DNA of 46,544 nt from Candidatus Ligilactobacillus excrementigallinarum (GCA_019114385.1 DXFP01000021.1:1-46544); one strand, 5' to 3'. Shown: positions 16,531 through 25,016, numbered from the stretch's first letter. Translations and numbers: made by a program. Notes: generated by a model from the sequence alone, not told the origin.

Positions 16531-16804
16531 GAAGGTGTGACAAAACACTCAAAACAAGCATGTTGTAAGGAAAAAAACGAACGAATTACGTAGTAAAAAT
16601 TCGGAAGCTTTTGAATTTACAGACATGCTTGTTTGTTTTGAAACCTGATTATACGGATATATAAATAGAGGCTGGACTTATGTCACAACCTCTTTTTGAT
16701 AATCGAATTTAAAATAAACGGGTATGCTTATAAGTTCTAAACTACTGCATCAAATTACGTGATTCAGTAGTTTTTTCCTTATAGCATATCCGTTTTTAAT
16801 CTTC
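16531..16804 (+). repeat. Hairpin repeat element, copy C (complete)
   Basis: The copy has three parts. First is a long hairpin (AAACAAGCATGTTGTAA / TTACAGACATGCTTGTTT, 16552-16635). A central stem follows, AGAGGCTG / CAACCTCTTTTT, at about 16667-16697. Last is a second long hairpin (AAACGGGTATGCTTATAA / TTATAGCATATCCGTTT, about 16713-16797). Outer ends are GAAGG and CTTC; ATT is present on both sides as a possible 3-bp duplication. It fills the convergent gap between the permease and a small membrane protein. Confidence 0.88.
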
Positions 16805-16812
16805 ATTCTAGG

Positions 16813-17037
16813 TTATTTTTTACGTTCCTTGATTTTTCTTACAAAATATTGAACGGCCACTGTTAATAATGAAATGAATGAACTTAAAACTACAAAGTCT
16901 ACAATTAACAGTAAAATCATCCCAAATGAAAGGTGAGGATGCGCCATAATTTGCTGAATTGAAAATGCCAGACAAGCAATTAACAGCAATGTATCAGCCA
17001 GAAAAATCAAAATTAAATTGCGTTTTAAATGTTTCAT
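16813..17037 (-). CDS. Small two-helix membrane protein, unknown
   Basis: The protein has 74 residues with two hydrophobic helices (about 9-31 and 38-62) and basic ends (MKHLKRN, RKIKERKK). AGCAGG lies six bases upstream of the ATG. It is followed by repeat copy C and preceded, on the same strand, by the 113-aa hypothetical 65 bp away. No family is recognised. Confidence 0.6.
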   Translation of the reverse strand: MKHLKRNLILIFLADTLLLIACLAFSIQQIMAHPHLSFGMILLLIVDFVVLSSFISLLTVAVQYFVRKIKERKK

Positions 17038-17101
17038 TTTTAACCTGCTTTATTAATTGATTTAGTATGTATTATAAAAAAATAAGCGTGGTGAACAGGT
17101 T

Positions 17102-17443
17102 TTATTCACTACCAACAATTGAGCGGACTTGTACTCCCAAATTTTCCCAGAACTTGTATGGATCTTGTTTAAAGTCCTCTTCAAAAGTCTTGAAATCGTG
17201 ACGAGGGACAATTTCGCCTAAACGTTCGCTCATTGCACCGCGAACCCACATTTTTTCATCTTCAACGTCCCAAAGTACTGTCCAGTATGATTCTTCAAGT
17301 GCTTCGTTAAATAAATCTTGAGTACCTGAAATGATAGTATCTCGCAATACACCTTCCTCGGTAGCATCTGGATAACCATTTGCTTTTAGCCAATTGAGTT
17401 TTGCCAAAACTTCAGGGTAATCGTTAGGAATCATGTTAAACAT
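17102..17443 (-). CDS. Conserved-looking hypothetical protein, 113 aa
   Basis: AAGGGAG lies seven bases before the ATG. The protein is soluble and acidic, with aromatic residues (ESYWTVLWDVEDEKMWVRG) and no membrane segment. I do not recognise a family. It reads leftward, divergent from the HAD phosphatase, and may be co-transcribed with the small membrane protein at 16813. Confidence 0.7.
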   Translation of the reverse strand: MFNMIPNDYPEVLAKLNWLKANGYPDATEEGVLRDTIISGTQDLFNEALEESYWTVLWDVEDEKMWVRGAMSERLGEIVPRHDFKTFEEDFKQDPYKFWENLGVQVRSIVGSE

Positions 17444-17541
17444 TGAATTACTCCCTTCGTGAATTATATGTCTTTATTTTACAAAAAAATTTACCATAAG
17501 TAAAAGCGATGTGGTAATCTAAAATCAAAAAGAAAACGATT

Positions 17542-17560
17542 TCTGATTGAGAGGGATTAT
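17542..17560 (+). promoter_or_regulatory. Copy of a 19-bp sequence shared with the fruR promoter
   Basis: TCTGATTGAGAGGGATTAT here matches TCTGATTGAAAGTGATTAT at 18393-18411 in 17 of 19 positions. This copy includes the ribosome-binding site of the HAD gene. A shared regulator, for example FruR, is possible; chance similarity is not excluded. Confidence 0.35.
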
Positions 17561-17562
17561 CC

Positions 17563-18381
17563 ATGACAATTAAAATGATTGCAACTGATATTGATGCAAC
17601 TTTAGTAAATGATGATAAGAAGATTACACCACGGACTTTAAGTGCACTTAAAGAAGCACGTAAACGTGGAGTGTATGTTGTATTATGCACTGGTCGGCCA
17701 GTTTCTGGTATTCAAGATTACTTGGAACAATTGGGATTAACTACGAAAAATGACTATGCTATTACTTTCAATGGAGCTCAGGGACGCAATGTTGGTACTG
17801 ATGAAGTGATTTTTCAAAATGAAATTACTGCAAATCAACATTCTCAACTAGTGGATTTGAGTCATCAACTGGGAGTGCACGGCCAATTAGTGACGGCCGA
17901 CTCACAATTATATGTAACCGATCGTGACATTAGCGATTATTCAGTAATGGATGCTTTTTACACGCATATGGGATTACATTATCGTGAATTAGTTGATTTT
18001 CCACAAGATATGAAAGGCACAAAATTCATGTGGGCAGACAAGCCGGAAATTATTTCCCAGGCAATGACCCAAATTCCTCAGTCGATTCATGATCAATTTT
18101 ATACGGTTTTAAGTGCACCGTGGTTTTTAGAATTTACTAACCCAGCTGCAACTAAAGGACATGCGGTATTAGAATTAGCGTCCCATCTTGGAATTCAGCC
18201 AACTGAAATTATGACGGCCGGAGATGAAAATAATGATTTAACCATGATTGAAGCTGTACCGCATAGTGTTGCAATGGGAAACGGCAACTCAGTGGTTAAA
18301 GCTAAAGCAGCATATATCACAGATGATAATAATCATGATGGATTAGGTAAAGCGATAGAAAAATTTGTATTAAATGAATGA
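17563..18381 (+). CDS. Cof-type HAD-IIB sugar-phosphate phosphatase
   Basis: The protein has 272 residues. HAD motif I is ATDIDATLVN (nucleophile Asp 8; the second Asp is Asp 10), motif II is CTGRP, motif III uses Lys in ATKGHAV, and motif IV is TAGDENNDLTMI. A type IIB cap lies between motifs II and III. Relatives such as YidA dephosphorylate sugar phosphates. The gene lies 67 bp upstream of the fructose operon regulator and may be functionally linked to it, since fructose 1-phosphate build-up is a known risk. AGAGGG lies eight bases before the ATG. Confidence 0.9.
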   Translation: MTIKMIATDIDATLVNDDKKITPRTLSALKEARKRGVYVVLCTGRPVSGIQDYLEQLGLTTKNDYAITFNGAQGRNVGTDEVIFQNEITANQHSQLVDLSHQLGVHGQLVTADSQLYVTDRDISDYSVMDAFYTHMGLHYRELVDFPQDMKGTKFMWADKPEIISQAMTQIPQSIHDQFYTVLSAPWFLEFTNPAATKGHAVLELASHLGIQPTEIMTAGDENNDLTMIEAVPHSVAMGNGNSVVKAKAAYITDDNNHDGLGKAIEKFVLNE

Positions 18382-18392
18382 TTTTGACCGAA

Positions 18393-18426
18393 TCTGATTG
18401 AAAGTGATTATTAATGGTGCTAAAAT
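18393..18426 (+). promoter_or_regulatory. fruR promoter with putative operator
   Basis: TTGAAA (18398-18403), a 17-bp spacer and TAAAAT (18421-18426) form a good sigma-A promoter about 23 bp before the fruR start. The direct repeat TGATTgaaagTGATT overlaps the -35 box and is a likely site for the DeoR-type repressor encoded next. Confidence 0.55.
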
Positions 18427-18448
18427 ATTATTTGCGGAGGGAATGAAA

Positions 18449-19204
18449 ATGCTTGCAGAAGAACGACAACAGATTATTTTAGAAATGTTAAAAACTAATC
18501 GGATTGTTAAAGTTCAAGAAATTTGCAATCGGACACACGGTTCAGAATCTTCAGTTCGCCGGGATTTACAAGCGTTGGAAGAACGAGGATTGCTTGAGCG
18601 TGTGCATGGAGGAGCAAAAATTAATTATGCCTTACAAAACGAACCGGATATGTTCGGTAAAGCTTCACAACATCCAAATGCTAAGCAAGCAATTGGCAAA
18701 CAAGCGGCAACTCACGTGAATGCAGAAGATGTTATTTTTCTGGATGCAGGAACAAGTACCTTGGCAATGGTTGATTATTTGCCTATTAACCAAGGAATTA
18801 CAGTTGTAACAAATGGAATTTTACATGCATCTGCATTAGCGGAATGTCACATTCAAACTATTTTGGTTGGCGGCAAGTTAAAAGCGACTACCAAAGCGAT
18901 TGTTGGAGTCGATGCGATTTCACAATTAAGCAAGTTGCGCTTTAACAAGGCGTTTTTAGGAATTAATGGAGTTCATCCAATCGATGGTTATACGACTCCT
19001 GATCCAGATGAAGCTGCTATTAAAGAATACGCAATGGCAAAGGCTCAGCACTCCTTTGTTTTAGCGGATTCTTCCAAATTAAATGAAGTGTCGTTTGTTC
19101 AAGTTGCACCGCTGAATGCTGCTACATTGATTGTTGAGCATGCTTCTGCAAAACTGCTTCACCCATTTATGAAAGAAACCACAGTTGAGGAGGTCAAACG
19201 ATGA
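18449..19204 (+). CDS. fruR: DeoR-family transcriptional repressor of the fructose operon
   Basis: The ATG at 18449 has GGAGG eight bases upstream; upstream in-frame starts lack this. The protein has 251 residues. The N-terminal DeoR helix-turn-helix (RQQIILEMLKTNRIVKVQEI ... SSVRRDLQALEERGLLERVHGGA) is followed by a sugar-phosphate effector domain (FLDAGTST, TTVE-like ends). Its position as first gene before fruK and fruA identifies it as FruR, expected to respond to fructose 1-phosphate. Its stop overlaps the fruK start. Confidence 0.92.
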   Translation: MLAEERQQIILEMLKTNRIVKVQEICNRTHGSESSVRRDLQALEERGLLERVHGGAKINYALQNEPDMFGKASQHPNAKQAIGKQAATHVNAEDVIFLDAGTSTLAMVDYLPINQGITVVTNGILHASALAECHIQTILVGGKLKATTKAIVGVDAISQLSKLRFNKAFLGINGVHPIDGYTTPDPDEAAIKEYAMAKAQHSFVLADSSKLNEVSFVQVAPLNAATLIVEHASAKLLHPFMKETTVEEVKR

Positions 19205-20112
19205 TTTATACAGTAACTGTAAACCCATCAATTGACTATATTGTTCAATTACAGAATTTAACACTTGGCGAAGTTAACCGGATGGATTATGACAACATGC
19301 TTCCTGGCGGAAAAGGAATCAATGTTTCACGAATCTTAAAAGAACTTGGCCATGACAGTGTTGCTTGGGGTTTTCTTGGCGGCTTTACTGGTAATTTTGT
19401 AAAAGATTCATTAGAAAAGATCGGTTTGAAAACTGATTTCACTCCAATTGAAAGGGCAACTAGAATTAACGTTAAAATCAAAGCGGAAGCTGAAACGGAA
19501 ATTAATGGCAAAGGTCCTAAATTAACCGCTGAAGAATTAGCAGCTTTCAAGCATCAATTTGATAAGTTGACTGCTGATGATACGGTTATTTTTGCTGGCA
19601 GTCTGCTTCCTGGATTAAATGATGATTTCTACTTTGATTTAATCAAAATTATTCGTGAAAAGGGTGCCCAATTTGTAATTGATACAACTGGTGACAGTTT
19701 ATTGAAGACTTTGCCAGAACATCCATTGGTAGTTAAGCCTAACAACCATGAATTAGCGGAAATGTTTCACGTGAAATTTAACGACATGGACGACATTGTT
19801 AAATATGCAAAGAAACTGCTTGAAATGGGTGCTCAACATGTACTGATTTCAATGGCTGGCGATGGCGGTTTGATGGTCACAAAAGATAAAATTTATCGTT
19901 CACTCGCACCAAAGGGCACCGTTATTAATTCTGTGGGTGCAGGTGATTCAATGTTGGCTGGTTTTACTGGAACATTTGCCGAAACTCATGATCCAGTTGA
20001 AGCTTTCCGCTATGGACTAGCTTCCGGTTCAGCTACAGCCTTTTCTGAAGACTTGGCAACACGTAGTAAAATTGATGAAATTTTGCCACAAATTAAAATT
20101 ACAGAATACTAA
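19201..20112 (+). CDS. fruK: 1-Phosphofructokinase
   Basis: The protein has 303 residues and belongs to the PfkB ribokinase-like family. MIYTVTVNPSIDYIV is the family start, GGKGINVSRIL the substrate loop, and GAGDSMLAGF holds the catalytic Asp and anion hole. It converts fructose 1-phosphate to fructose 1,6-bisphosphate. The ATG overlaps the fruR stop (ATGA) and has GAGGAGGTC upstream. fruA follows after 17 bp. Confidence 0.95.
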   Translation: MIYTVTVNPSIDYIVQLQNLTLGEVNRMDYDNMLPGGKGINVSRILKELGHDSVAWGFLGGFTGNFVKDSLEKIGLKTDFTPIERATRINVKIKAEAETEINGKGPKLTAEELAAFKHQFDKLTADDTVIFAGSLLPGLNDDFYFDLIKIIREKGAQFVIDTTGDSLLKTLPEHPLVVKPNNHELAEMFHVKFNDMDDIVKYAKKLLEMGAQHVLISMAGDGGLMVTKDKIYRSLAPKGTVINSVGAGDSMLAGFTGTFAETHDPVEAFRYGLASGSATAFSEDLATRSKIDEILPQIKITEY

Positions 20113-20129
20113 AATGAGGAAGTGTTAAT

Positions 20130-22097
20130 ATGGACATTCGTAAATTATTGATGAAAGACATCATGATTATGAATCTGAAAGCAACCACCAAGCAAGGTGT
20201 CATTGATGAAATGGTTCATAATTATTATGAAAAAGGCATCATTGATGATGAAGAGTTATACAAGAAAGATATTTTAAAGCGTGAAGCAGAAGGCTCAACC
20301 GGAATGGGCGATGGAATTGCTATTCCGCATGCTCACGATAAGGCTGTTAAGAAGCCGGCTGTGATGTTTGCACGCAGTGTAAAGGGCGTTGACTATGATT
20401 CAATGGACGGTCAACCAGCTCATTTATTCTTCATGATTGCAGCTCCAGAGGGCGCCGACAATACTCACTTGCAAGCTTTGGCAGCTTTATCACAAGTATT
20501 GATGAATCCAGATGTAGTAGCTGCATTGAAGCAAGCTGATACTCCTGACAAAGTGCAAGATATTTTTGCTAAGGCTGTAGCTGAAAAAGAAGCAGCTAAT
20601 AAGGCCGAAGAAGAAGCAGAAAAACAAGCTGCCAATACAGATAGCGACAAGCCTTATATTGTCGCAGTTACTGCTTGTCCGAACGGAATTGCACATACTT
20701 ACATGGCAGAAGAGAATTTAAAGAACACTGCTAAAAAGATGGGCGTAGATATTAAAGTTGAAACAAATGGTTCTGAAGGAATTAAGCATGAATTAACTGC
20801 AGCTGAAATCAAGCGTGCTAAAGGGGTAATTGTTGCGGCTGATAAGAAAGTTGCAATGAGCCGTTTTGATGGCAAACATTTAGTTAACAAACCGGTAACA
20901 GCTGGAATTAAAGAACCTGAAAAATTAATTCAAGATGTTTTAGATGGAAAAGCACCAATTTATCATGCATCCGGTGAAGATGACAGTGCAACTCAAGAAA
21001 CATCTGGCGGTGGAATTTGGGCTAACATCTACAAGCAATTAATGAACGGTATTTCTCACATGCTGCCATTCGTTATTGGCGGTGGGATTTTGATGGCAAT
21101 TTCATTTGTCGTTGAAAACTACATGGGCGGTCCTAAATCCGAAGCCTTTATTTTCTTGAACAATGCTGGGAATATGGCATTTGCATTCATGGTTCCTGTT
21201 TTGGCTGCTTACATTGCGGAAGCGATTGGTGATCAACCTGCCTTAATGCCTGGGTTTGTCGGTGGTTTCATGGCAATGGTTTACAAGGGCTCGTTTGGTG
21301 GAGCCTACATTGCTAATATCCAACATAGTGCTGCTTCTTCAGCTGGTTTCTTAGGCGGAATTGCAGCAGGTTTCATTGCTGGCTACATCATGGTTGGTTT
21401 GAAGAAATTATTTGCTAAGCTGCCTAAGTCACTTGAAGGTATGAAACCAATGCTCTTATATCCAATCTTTGGATTACTTTTTGTAGCATTGATTATGTAC
21501 TTCATTATTAACCCAATTTTCTCAGGAATTAACCTTGCAATTACCCACTTCTTGAACAGTATGGGAACTGGTAATTTAGTATTATTAACTGCTATACTTG
21601 CAGGGATGATGTCAATCGATATGGGTGGTCCTTTCAACAAAGCTGCTTATGTTTTTGCCTCAGGTGCCTTTGCTAATGACCCTCATTCAACAACAGCTGC
21701 AATCTTGATGGCTGCTGTAATGGTCGGTGGAATGGTACCACCATTTGCAACTGCTATTGGTACAGTATTATTTAAGAACAAGTTTACTAAGCAAGAACGT
21801 CAAGCTGGTGTAACAAACTGGGTATTAGGTTTCTCATTCATCACTGAAGGGGCTATTCCATTTGCAACAGCTGATCCATTACGTGTTATTCCTTCATGTA
21901 TTATTGGTTCAGCAATCGGTGGCGGAATCGTCGGCTTTATGAAAGTTGGTGTGCCTGCTCCGCACGGTGGTTTATGGGTAACACCATTAGCTACAAACTG
22001 GGTTGGTTACGTGGTAGCAACTATTGTAGGTTCAATTATTGCTGGAATCGTAATGGGCTTGCTTAAGAAGAAAGTTTCAGAAGATCCATATGAATAG
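20130..22097 (+). CDS. fruA: Fructose-specific PTS enzyme IIABC
   Basis: The protein has 655 residues with three fused domains. IIA (about 1-150) has the phospho-His in GIAIPHAHDKAV. An Ala/Glu-rich linker follows. IIB (about 170-275) has the phospho-Cys in VTACPNGIAHTYMAEE. IIC (about 295-650) is the membrane channel with GGPFNKAA and a C-terminal KKK tail. It imports fructose as fructose 1-phosphate for FruK. The IIA-IIB-IIC order is the usual Gram-positive type. GAGGAAG lies eight bases upstream. Confidence 0.95.
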   Translation: MDIRKLLMKDIMIMNLKATTKQGVIDEMVHNYYEKGIIDDEELYKKDILKREAEGSTGMGDGIAIPHAHDKAVKKPAVMFARSVKGVDYDSMDGQPAHLFFMIAAPEGADNTHLQALAALSQVLMNPDVVAALKQADTPDKVQDIFAKAVAEKEAANKAEEEAEKQAANTDSDKPYIVAVTACPNGIAHTYMAEENLKNTAKKMGVDIKVETNGSEGIKHELTAAEIKRAKGVIVAADKKVAMSRFDGKHLVNKPVTAGIKEPEKLIQDVLDGKAPIYHASGEDDSATQETSGGGIWANIYKQLMNGISHMLPFVIGGGILMAISFVVENYMGGPKSEAFIFLNNAGNMAFAFMVPVLAAYIAEAIGDQPALMPGFVGGFMAMVYKGSFGGAYIANIQHSAASSAGFLGGIAAGFIAGYIMVGLKKLFAKLPKSLEGMKPMLLYPIFGLLFVALIMYFIINPIFSGINLAITHFLNSMGTGNLVLLTAILAGMMSIDMGGPFNKAAYVFASGAFANDPHSTTAAILMAAVMVGGMVPPFATAIGTVLFKNKFTKQERQAGVTNWVLGFSFITEGAIPFATADPLRVIPSCIIGSAIGGGIVGFMKVGVPAPHGGLWVTPLATNWVGYVVATIVGSIIAGIVMGLLKKKVSEDPYE

Positions 22098-22114
22098 GGA
22101 TAGAAGATTATAAA

Positions 22115-22156
22115 CAAAAAGCGAGACTAGACATATTGTCTAATCTCGCTTTTTTG
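22115..22156. terminator. Bidirectional terminator after fruA
   Basis: AAAAAGCGAGA and TCTCGCTTTTTT form an 11-bp stem with a partly paired loop (ACA/TGT). It serves fruA and the convergent hypothetical gene. Confidence 0.9.
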
Positions 22157-22169
22157 ATATATGCAAATG

Positions 22170-22604
22170 TTATTCGTCTTCAGGATCGAATTTGTGAGCT
22201 TCTACCAAAATTTCTTTGGCTTTTTCAATATAATCTTTTTCAGCTAAGAAAGCTTTAACTTCATAGCCTTCAGAACCCTTTAATTCGTCTAATTTGTGAT
22301 CTAATTGTTTAAATTCTTCACGTAGATGATTGATAACTTCTTCTTCATCTTCAACGTAAACGTAGTGGTTTTGAGTTGAATCCTTATGACCTTCGTCTTC
22401 ATGAACCATGATCTTGATTTCATCTTTATCAACTTTAACTGCATGCTTTAAAATTGACTTGATATCTTTGATAGTTTCATGTTGAGCTGTGCGATGCTTC
22501 TTTTCATCTACACCATCTTCAATCTTAGTTAAGTGGTTTTCCGCATCCATGATTTTCTTTGAAATTCTACTCAAAGCTTTTAATTGTCTCTTTGCGTAAT
22601 CCAT
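22170..22604 (-). CDS. Charged coiled-coil hypothetical protein
   Basis: The ATG at 22604 (MDYAKRQLKAL) has GGGAG eight bases upstream, better placed than the in-frame ATG at 22622. The protein has 144 residues, very rich in Lys, Glu and Asp, with two probable coiled-coil helices (about 1-50 and 90-140) around a short beta region (IKIMVHED, HYVYVED). No membrane segment. No family is recognised. A structured, terminator-containing leader (22684-22790) precedes it. Confidence 0.65.
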   Translation of the reverse strand: MDYAKRQLKALSRISKKIMDAENHLTKIEDGVDEKKHRTAQHETIKDIKSILKHAVKVDKDEIKIMVHEDEGHKDSTQNHYVYVEDEEEVINHLREEFKQLDHKLDELKGSEGYEVKAFLAEKDYIEKAKEILVEAHKFDPEDE

Positions 22605-22683
22605 AATAACACTCCCAATCAATATAGTTTAAGGTTCTACCCTTCAATGATTAAGATATATCGATTGTCAGTGGTACTAAAGT

Positions 22684-22790
22684 AAAAAGTGTTAGATGCC
22701 AAGAGAGTTTGCGTGTGTGGCTGCCATCACCATTGGCTTAACACTCTGCATAAACTTCGAATATGCTGTGTTATTCGAGCTTATACACGC
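22684..22790 (-). ncRNA. Structured RNA / attenuator candidate between DUF1002 and the coiled-coil gene
   Basis: On the minus strand, starting one base after the DUF1002 stop, the RNA shows several pairings. P1 pairs 22785-22790 with 22711-22716 (6 of 6). A hairpin of 13 pairs with one bulge spans 22750-22784. A terminator pairs 22733-22745 with 22688-22702 and is followed by TTTTT. A rival hairpin at 22739-22773 (TAACAC/GTGTTA enclosing TGCATA/TATGC) would compete with both the 13-pair hairpin and the terminator. This is how attenuators and riboswitches are built. At minimum it is the terminator of the DUF1002 gene; a regulatory role is inference. Confidence 0.5.
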
Positions 22791-23816
22791 CTAAAATAAA
22801 CTTTTCAACCAATCAATGAAGCGTTCAAACCAGTTTTTTGCCTGTTCAGTTGTTTGCTGTCCTTCCTTACTATTCATCCAATTTTTAGCCTTATTCATTA
22901 AGTCGCCTGTCGAATTCTTAACATTTTGAATCGTATTATTAACGTTTTTTGTATAAGATTTATCGGCCGAAATTGGTGAATTTTGGAAATTAGCCAATGC
23001 ATTTACAATTTCTTGTTTTTGTGAATTTGAAGTTTGATCTTCAATTCCTTGTTTTGCCAAAGCCTTATCTAACATGTCTTGAATATCTTGTTTTGTTGCC
23101 AACTCTTGACCATCATTTTTTTGTTTTTGATTAGAAATTTGTTTTGAAACTTCACCTACTGAAGCCATTAATTTTCCAGGATATTTTTTATCAGTTTTAT
23201 TGTCATCGATAGCTTTTTGAGTAGCATTTAACATTTGATTAGCAGTCGATGTATTTTGAGTATTTAATTGGACGCCGTCTGCAGCCAAAGCTTCGTAAAC
23301 TCCAGTTAAAGCTGATTCGCCAGAAACGGGACGGTTGGCAGTAACCACGATTGTTACATCCTTAACTCCAGCCATTTGAGCTACCATGGCATATTGTTGA
23401 GCCGTAACTTCCGTAATATTATCGTCGCCTTCATAATTTTTAATGTTGACCTTAACCCCAGAGCCGGGTTCTGCGGGAGCGATTGCTACTGAACTGATCA
23501 TTGCGGCATCTGTTGTTCCTGAATTTCCTTTAGCAATGTATTTATTGTAGTCGGCAGCAGTTGCTGTCATTTTTTTAAAAGAAGAATCAACGTCAAAAAT
23601 TTCATTTAATTGTGAGCGCACTGAGTTTGATGTTCCGGCACCATAAACTACATATGCAGAGTTTAAAGTTTTATGATTTTCAGTTTGAGATGCACTAGTA
23701 CTGCTTTCTGTCGTTGTATCTGCCTGAATTTGAGTAACTGCAGCAGTATATGTTCCAGCAAGCGTAATTGCTAAACTGGCACTTGCAAGCATTGTAATAA
23801 TTTTATTTTTCTTCAT
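22791..23816 (-). CDS. Secreted DUF1002 protein
   Basis: The protein has 341 residues. An N-terminal signal peptide (MKKNKIITMLASASLAITLA, likely cleaved after IQA) is followed by a Ser/Thr-rich linker. The DUF1002 domain is recognisable by VVYGAGTS, YNKYI, AEPGSGVKVNI and QYAMVAQMAGVKDV. The C-terminal third is helical and charged and ends FERFIDWLKSLF. DUF1002 proteins of Firmicutes are exported and of unknown function. AGGAGAGG lies upstream of the ATG. It is divergent from pnuC. Confidence 0.88.
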   Translation of the reverse strand: MKKNKIITMLASASLAITLAGTYTAAVTQIQADTTTESSTSASQTENHKTLNSAYVVYGAGTSNSVRSQLNEIFDVDSSFKKMTATAADYNKYIAKGNSGTTDAAMISSVAIAPAEPGSGVKVNIKNYEGDDNITEVTAQQYAMVAQMAGVKDVTIVVTANRPVSGESALTGVYEALAADGVQLNTQNTSTANQMLNATQKAIDDNKTDKKYPGKLMASVGEVSKQISNQKQKNDGQELATKQDIQDMLDKALAKQGIEDQTSNSQKQEIVNALANFQNSPISADKSYTKNVNNTIQNVKNSTGDLMNKAKNWMNSKEGQQTTEQAKNWFERFIDWLKSLF

Positions 23817-23936
23817 AGGTTTCGGCCTCTCCTTTTAGTTTTGTTAGTTAGATTTTATGCTTAATTCAACCGAAATGCAAAATAACTGTTATTTAGATTG
23901 ATTTCGAAAAATATCCACAAGATATAGAAAAAACAA

Positions 23937-23987
23937 TTGCATAAGACACTATATGTATGTATAATAGAAAACGTTGTGTTGCACAAC
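23937..23987 (+). promoter_or_regulatory. pnuC promoter with palindromic operator
   Basis: TTGCAT (23937-23942), a 17-bp spacer and TATAAT (23960-23965) form a strong promoter. The perfect palindrome GTTGTGTTGCACAAC (23973-23987) covers the expected transcription start. A nicotinate-responsive repressor (NiaR type) is a candidate because the gene imports an NAD precursor; this is inference. Confidence 0.6.
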
Positions 23988-24015
23988 AAAATTAAGAGAG
24001 AAAGAAGTTTTCAGC

Positions 24016-24783
24016 GTGTTTGAACGTTATAAAGATGTATTAACTCACTTACCTGAATATTCAAAAAATGTATTTCGCAAAGGTTACTTCCAATGGTTGA
24101 TTGACCAATGCAAAGGTTGGGGTAAATTCAGTTACGGGTTATTGGCATTCAACTTTATTTTACAAGTTATTTCATTAGTGCAATCATTCGCCCAACATCC
24201 CGTAGTATCAATTATTGTATTTATTGGTGGAAACTTATCTGTTGCCTGTGTAATCGGGATTTCTAACCGTTCTGGTATTCAAGGCTGGGCCGGATTAACC
24301 AGTGCGATTTGTATTGCAACTACTGCATTTATTGCTCATAACTATGCTAATGCTTGGGAACAAATCGGTTACATTTTATTCTTAGATATCTTTTGTATTT
24401 TGGATCCTAAGTGGAATGATGATATTAAGGCAGAAAAATTTGACAGTTGGTTTGACTGGATTAAATATGGAATTTTCTTCTTAGTTTCATGGGCAGTTTT
24501 GCACTTTATATTCAGTATGACAAATGATCCGCGGGTCTTCTTAGATAGTATGAGTTTAGCAATGTCAGTTACAGGTTCATTATTGGAATTAAACCGGAAG
24601 CGGGAACAATACTTTGTTTGGACATTATCATCTGTAATCACTATTGCTTTATGGGTTCAAACCATGCTGCAAGGTGCCGGCAATTTCGCGTTGATTTTTA
24701 GTTATTCAATTTTCTTCTTGAATGATATGTATGCATTCTTTAGTCGCAAAGGCTGGTTCCGCTCAGAAAAAGCAGAAAACTAA
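24016..24783 (+). CDS. pnuC: PnuC-family nicotinamide riboside transporter
   Basis: I choose the GTG at 24016 (VFERYKDVL). The open frame extends to 23974, but that start lies in the operator. The protein has 255 residues and seven to eight membrane segments. The C-terminal ELNRKREQYFVWTLSSVITI and WVQTM...NFALIFSYSIFFLND are typical of PnuC. It imports nicotinamide riboside for NAD synthesis. The upstream GAAAGAAG is a weak ribosome-binding site. Confidence 0.88.
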   Translation: MFERYKDVLTHLPEYSKNVFRKGYFQWLIDQCKGWGKFSYGLLAFNFILQVISLVQSFAQHPVVSIIVFIGGNLSVACVIGISNRSGIQGWAGLTSAICIATTAFIAHNYANAWEQIGYILFLDIFCILDPKWNDDIKAEKFDSWFDWIKYGIFFLVSWAVLHFIFSMTNDPRVFLDSMSLAMSVTGSLLELNRKREQYFVWTLSSVITIALWVQTMLQGAGNFALIFSYSIFFLNDMYAFFSRKGWFRSEKAEN

Positions 24784-24857
24784 AATAAAAAATTTATTAA
24801 ATCCGGTGACAAATGAGGATAAGCATTGTATACTAAAAACAATCAAACTCATAACCA

Positions 24858-24891
24858 GGAAAAAGCTTCGGACTAAACCGGGGCTTTTTCT
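24858..24891 (+). terminator. Terminator after pnuC
   Basis: AAAAAGCTTCGG pairs with CCGGGGCTTTTT (two G-U pairs) around a six-base loop, followed by TTTTTC. Confidence 0.85.
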
Positions 24892-24964
24892 TGTTTCACC
24901 AGAAAGTTCATTAACTTGCAGAGTGTGGTAAAATATAAAACGGAAGAATATAACTATTAGACTA

Positions 24965-25010
24965 GGTGCGATATTACATCGCAGCCTCGTAAATCGATTA
25001 TACGATGAGG
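24965..25010 (+). promoter_or_regulatory. Two tandem hairpins in the gdpP leader
   Basis: Hairpin 1 is TGCGATattacATCGCA (24967-24983). Hairpin 2 pairs TCGTA (24987-24991) with TACGA (25001-25005) around the palindrome AATCGATT, and a CCTC/GAGG pairing can extend it into the ribosome-binding site GATGAGGG. A promoter (TGGTAAAAT, extended -10 type) lies about 35 bp upstream. Access to the gdpP ribosome-binding site may be controlled. Confidence 0.45.
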
Positions 25011-25016
25011 GACATT

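Noticed and set aside
22684-22790. 6S RNA, tmRNA or SRP RNA
   Set aside because: The region is too short for 6S or tmRNA and lacks the SRP loop sequence; the paired elements fit a terminator/attenuator better.
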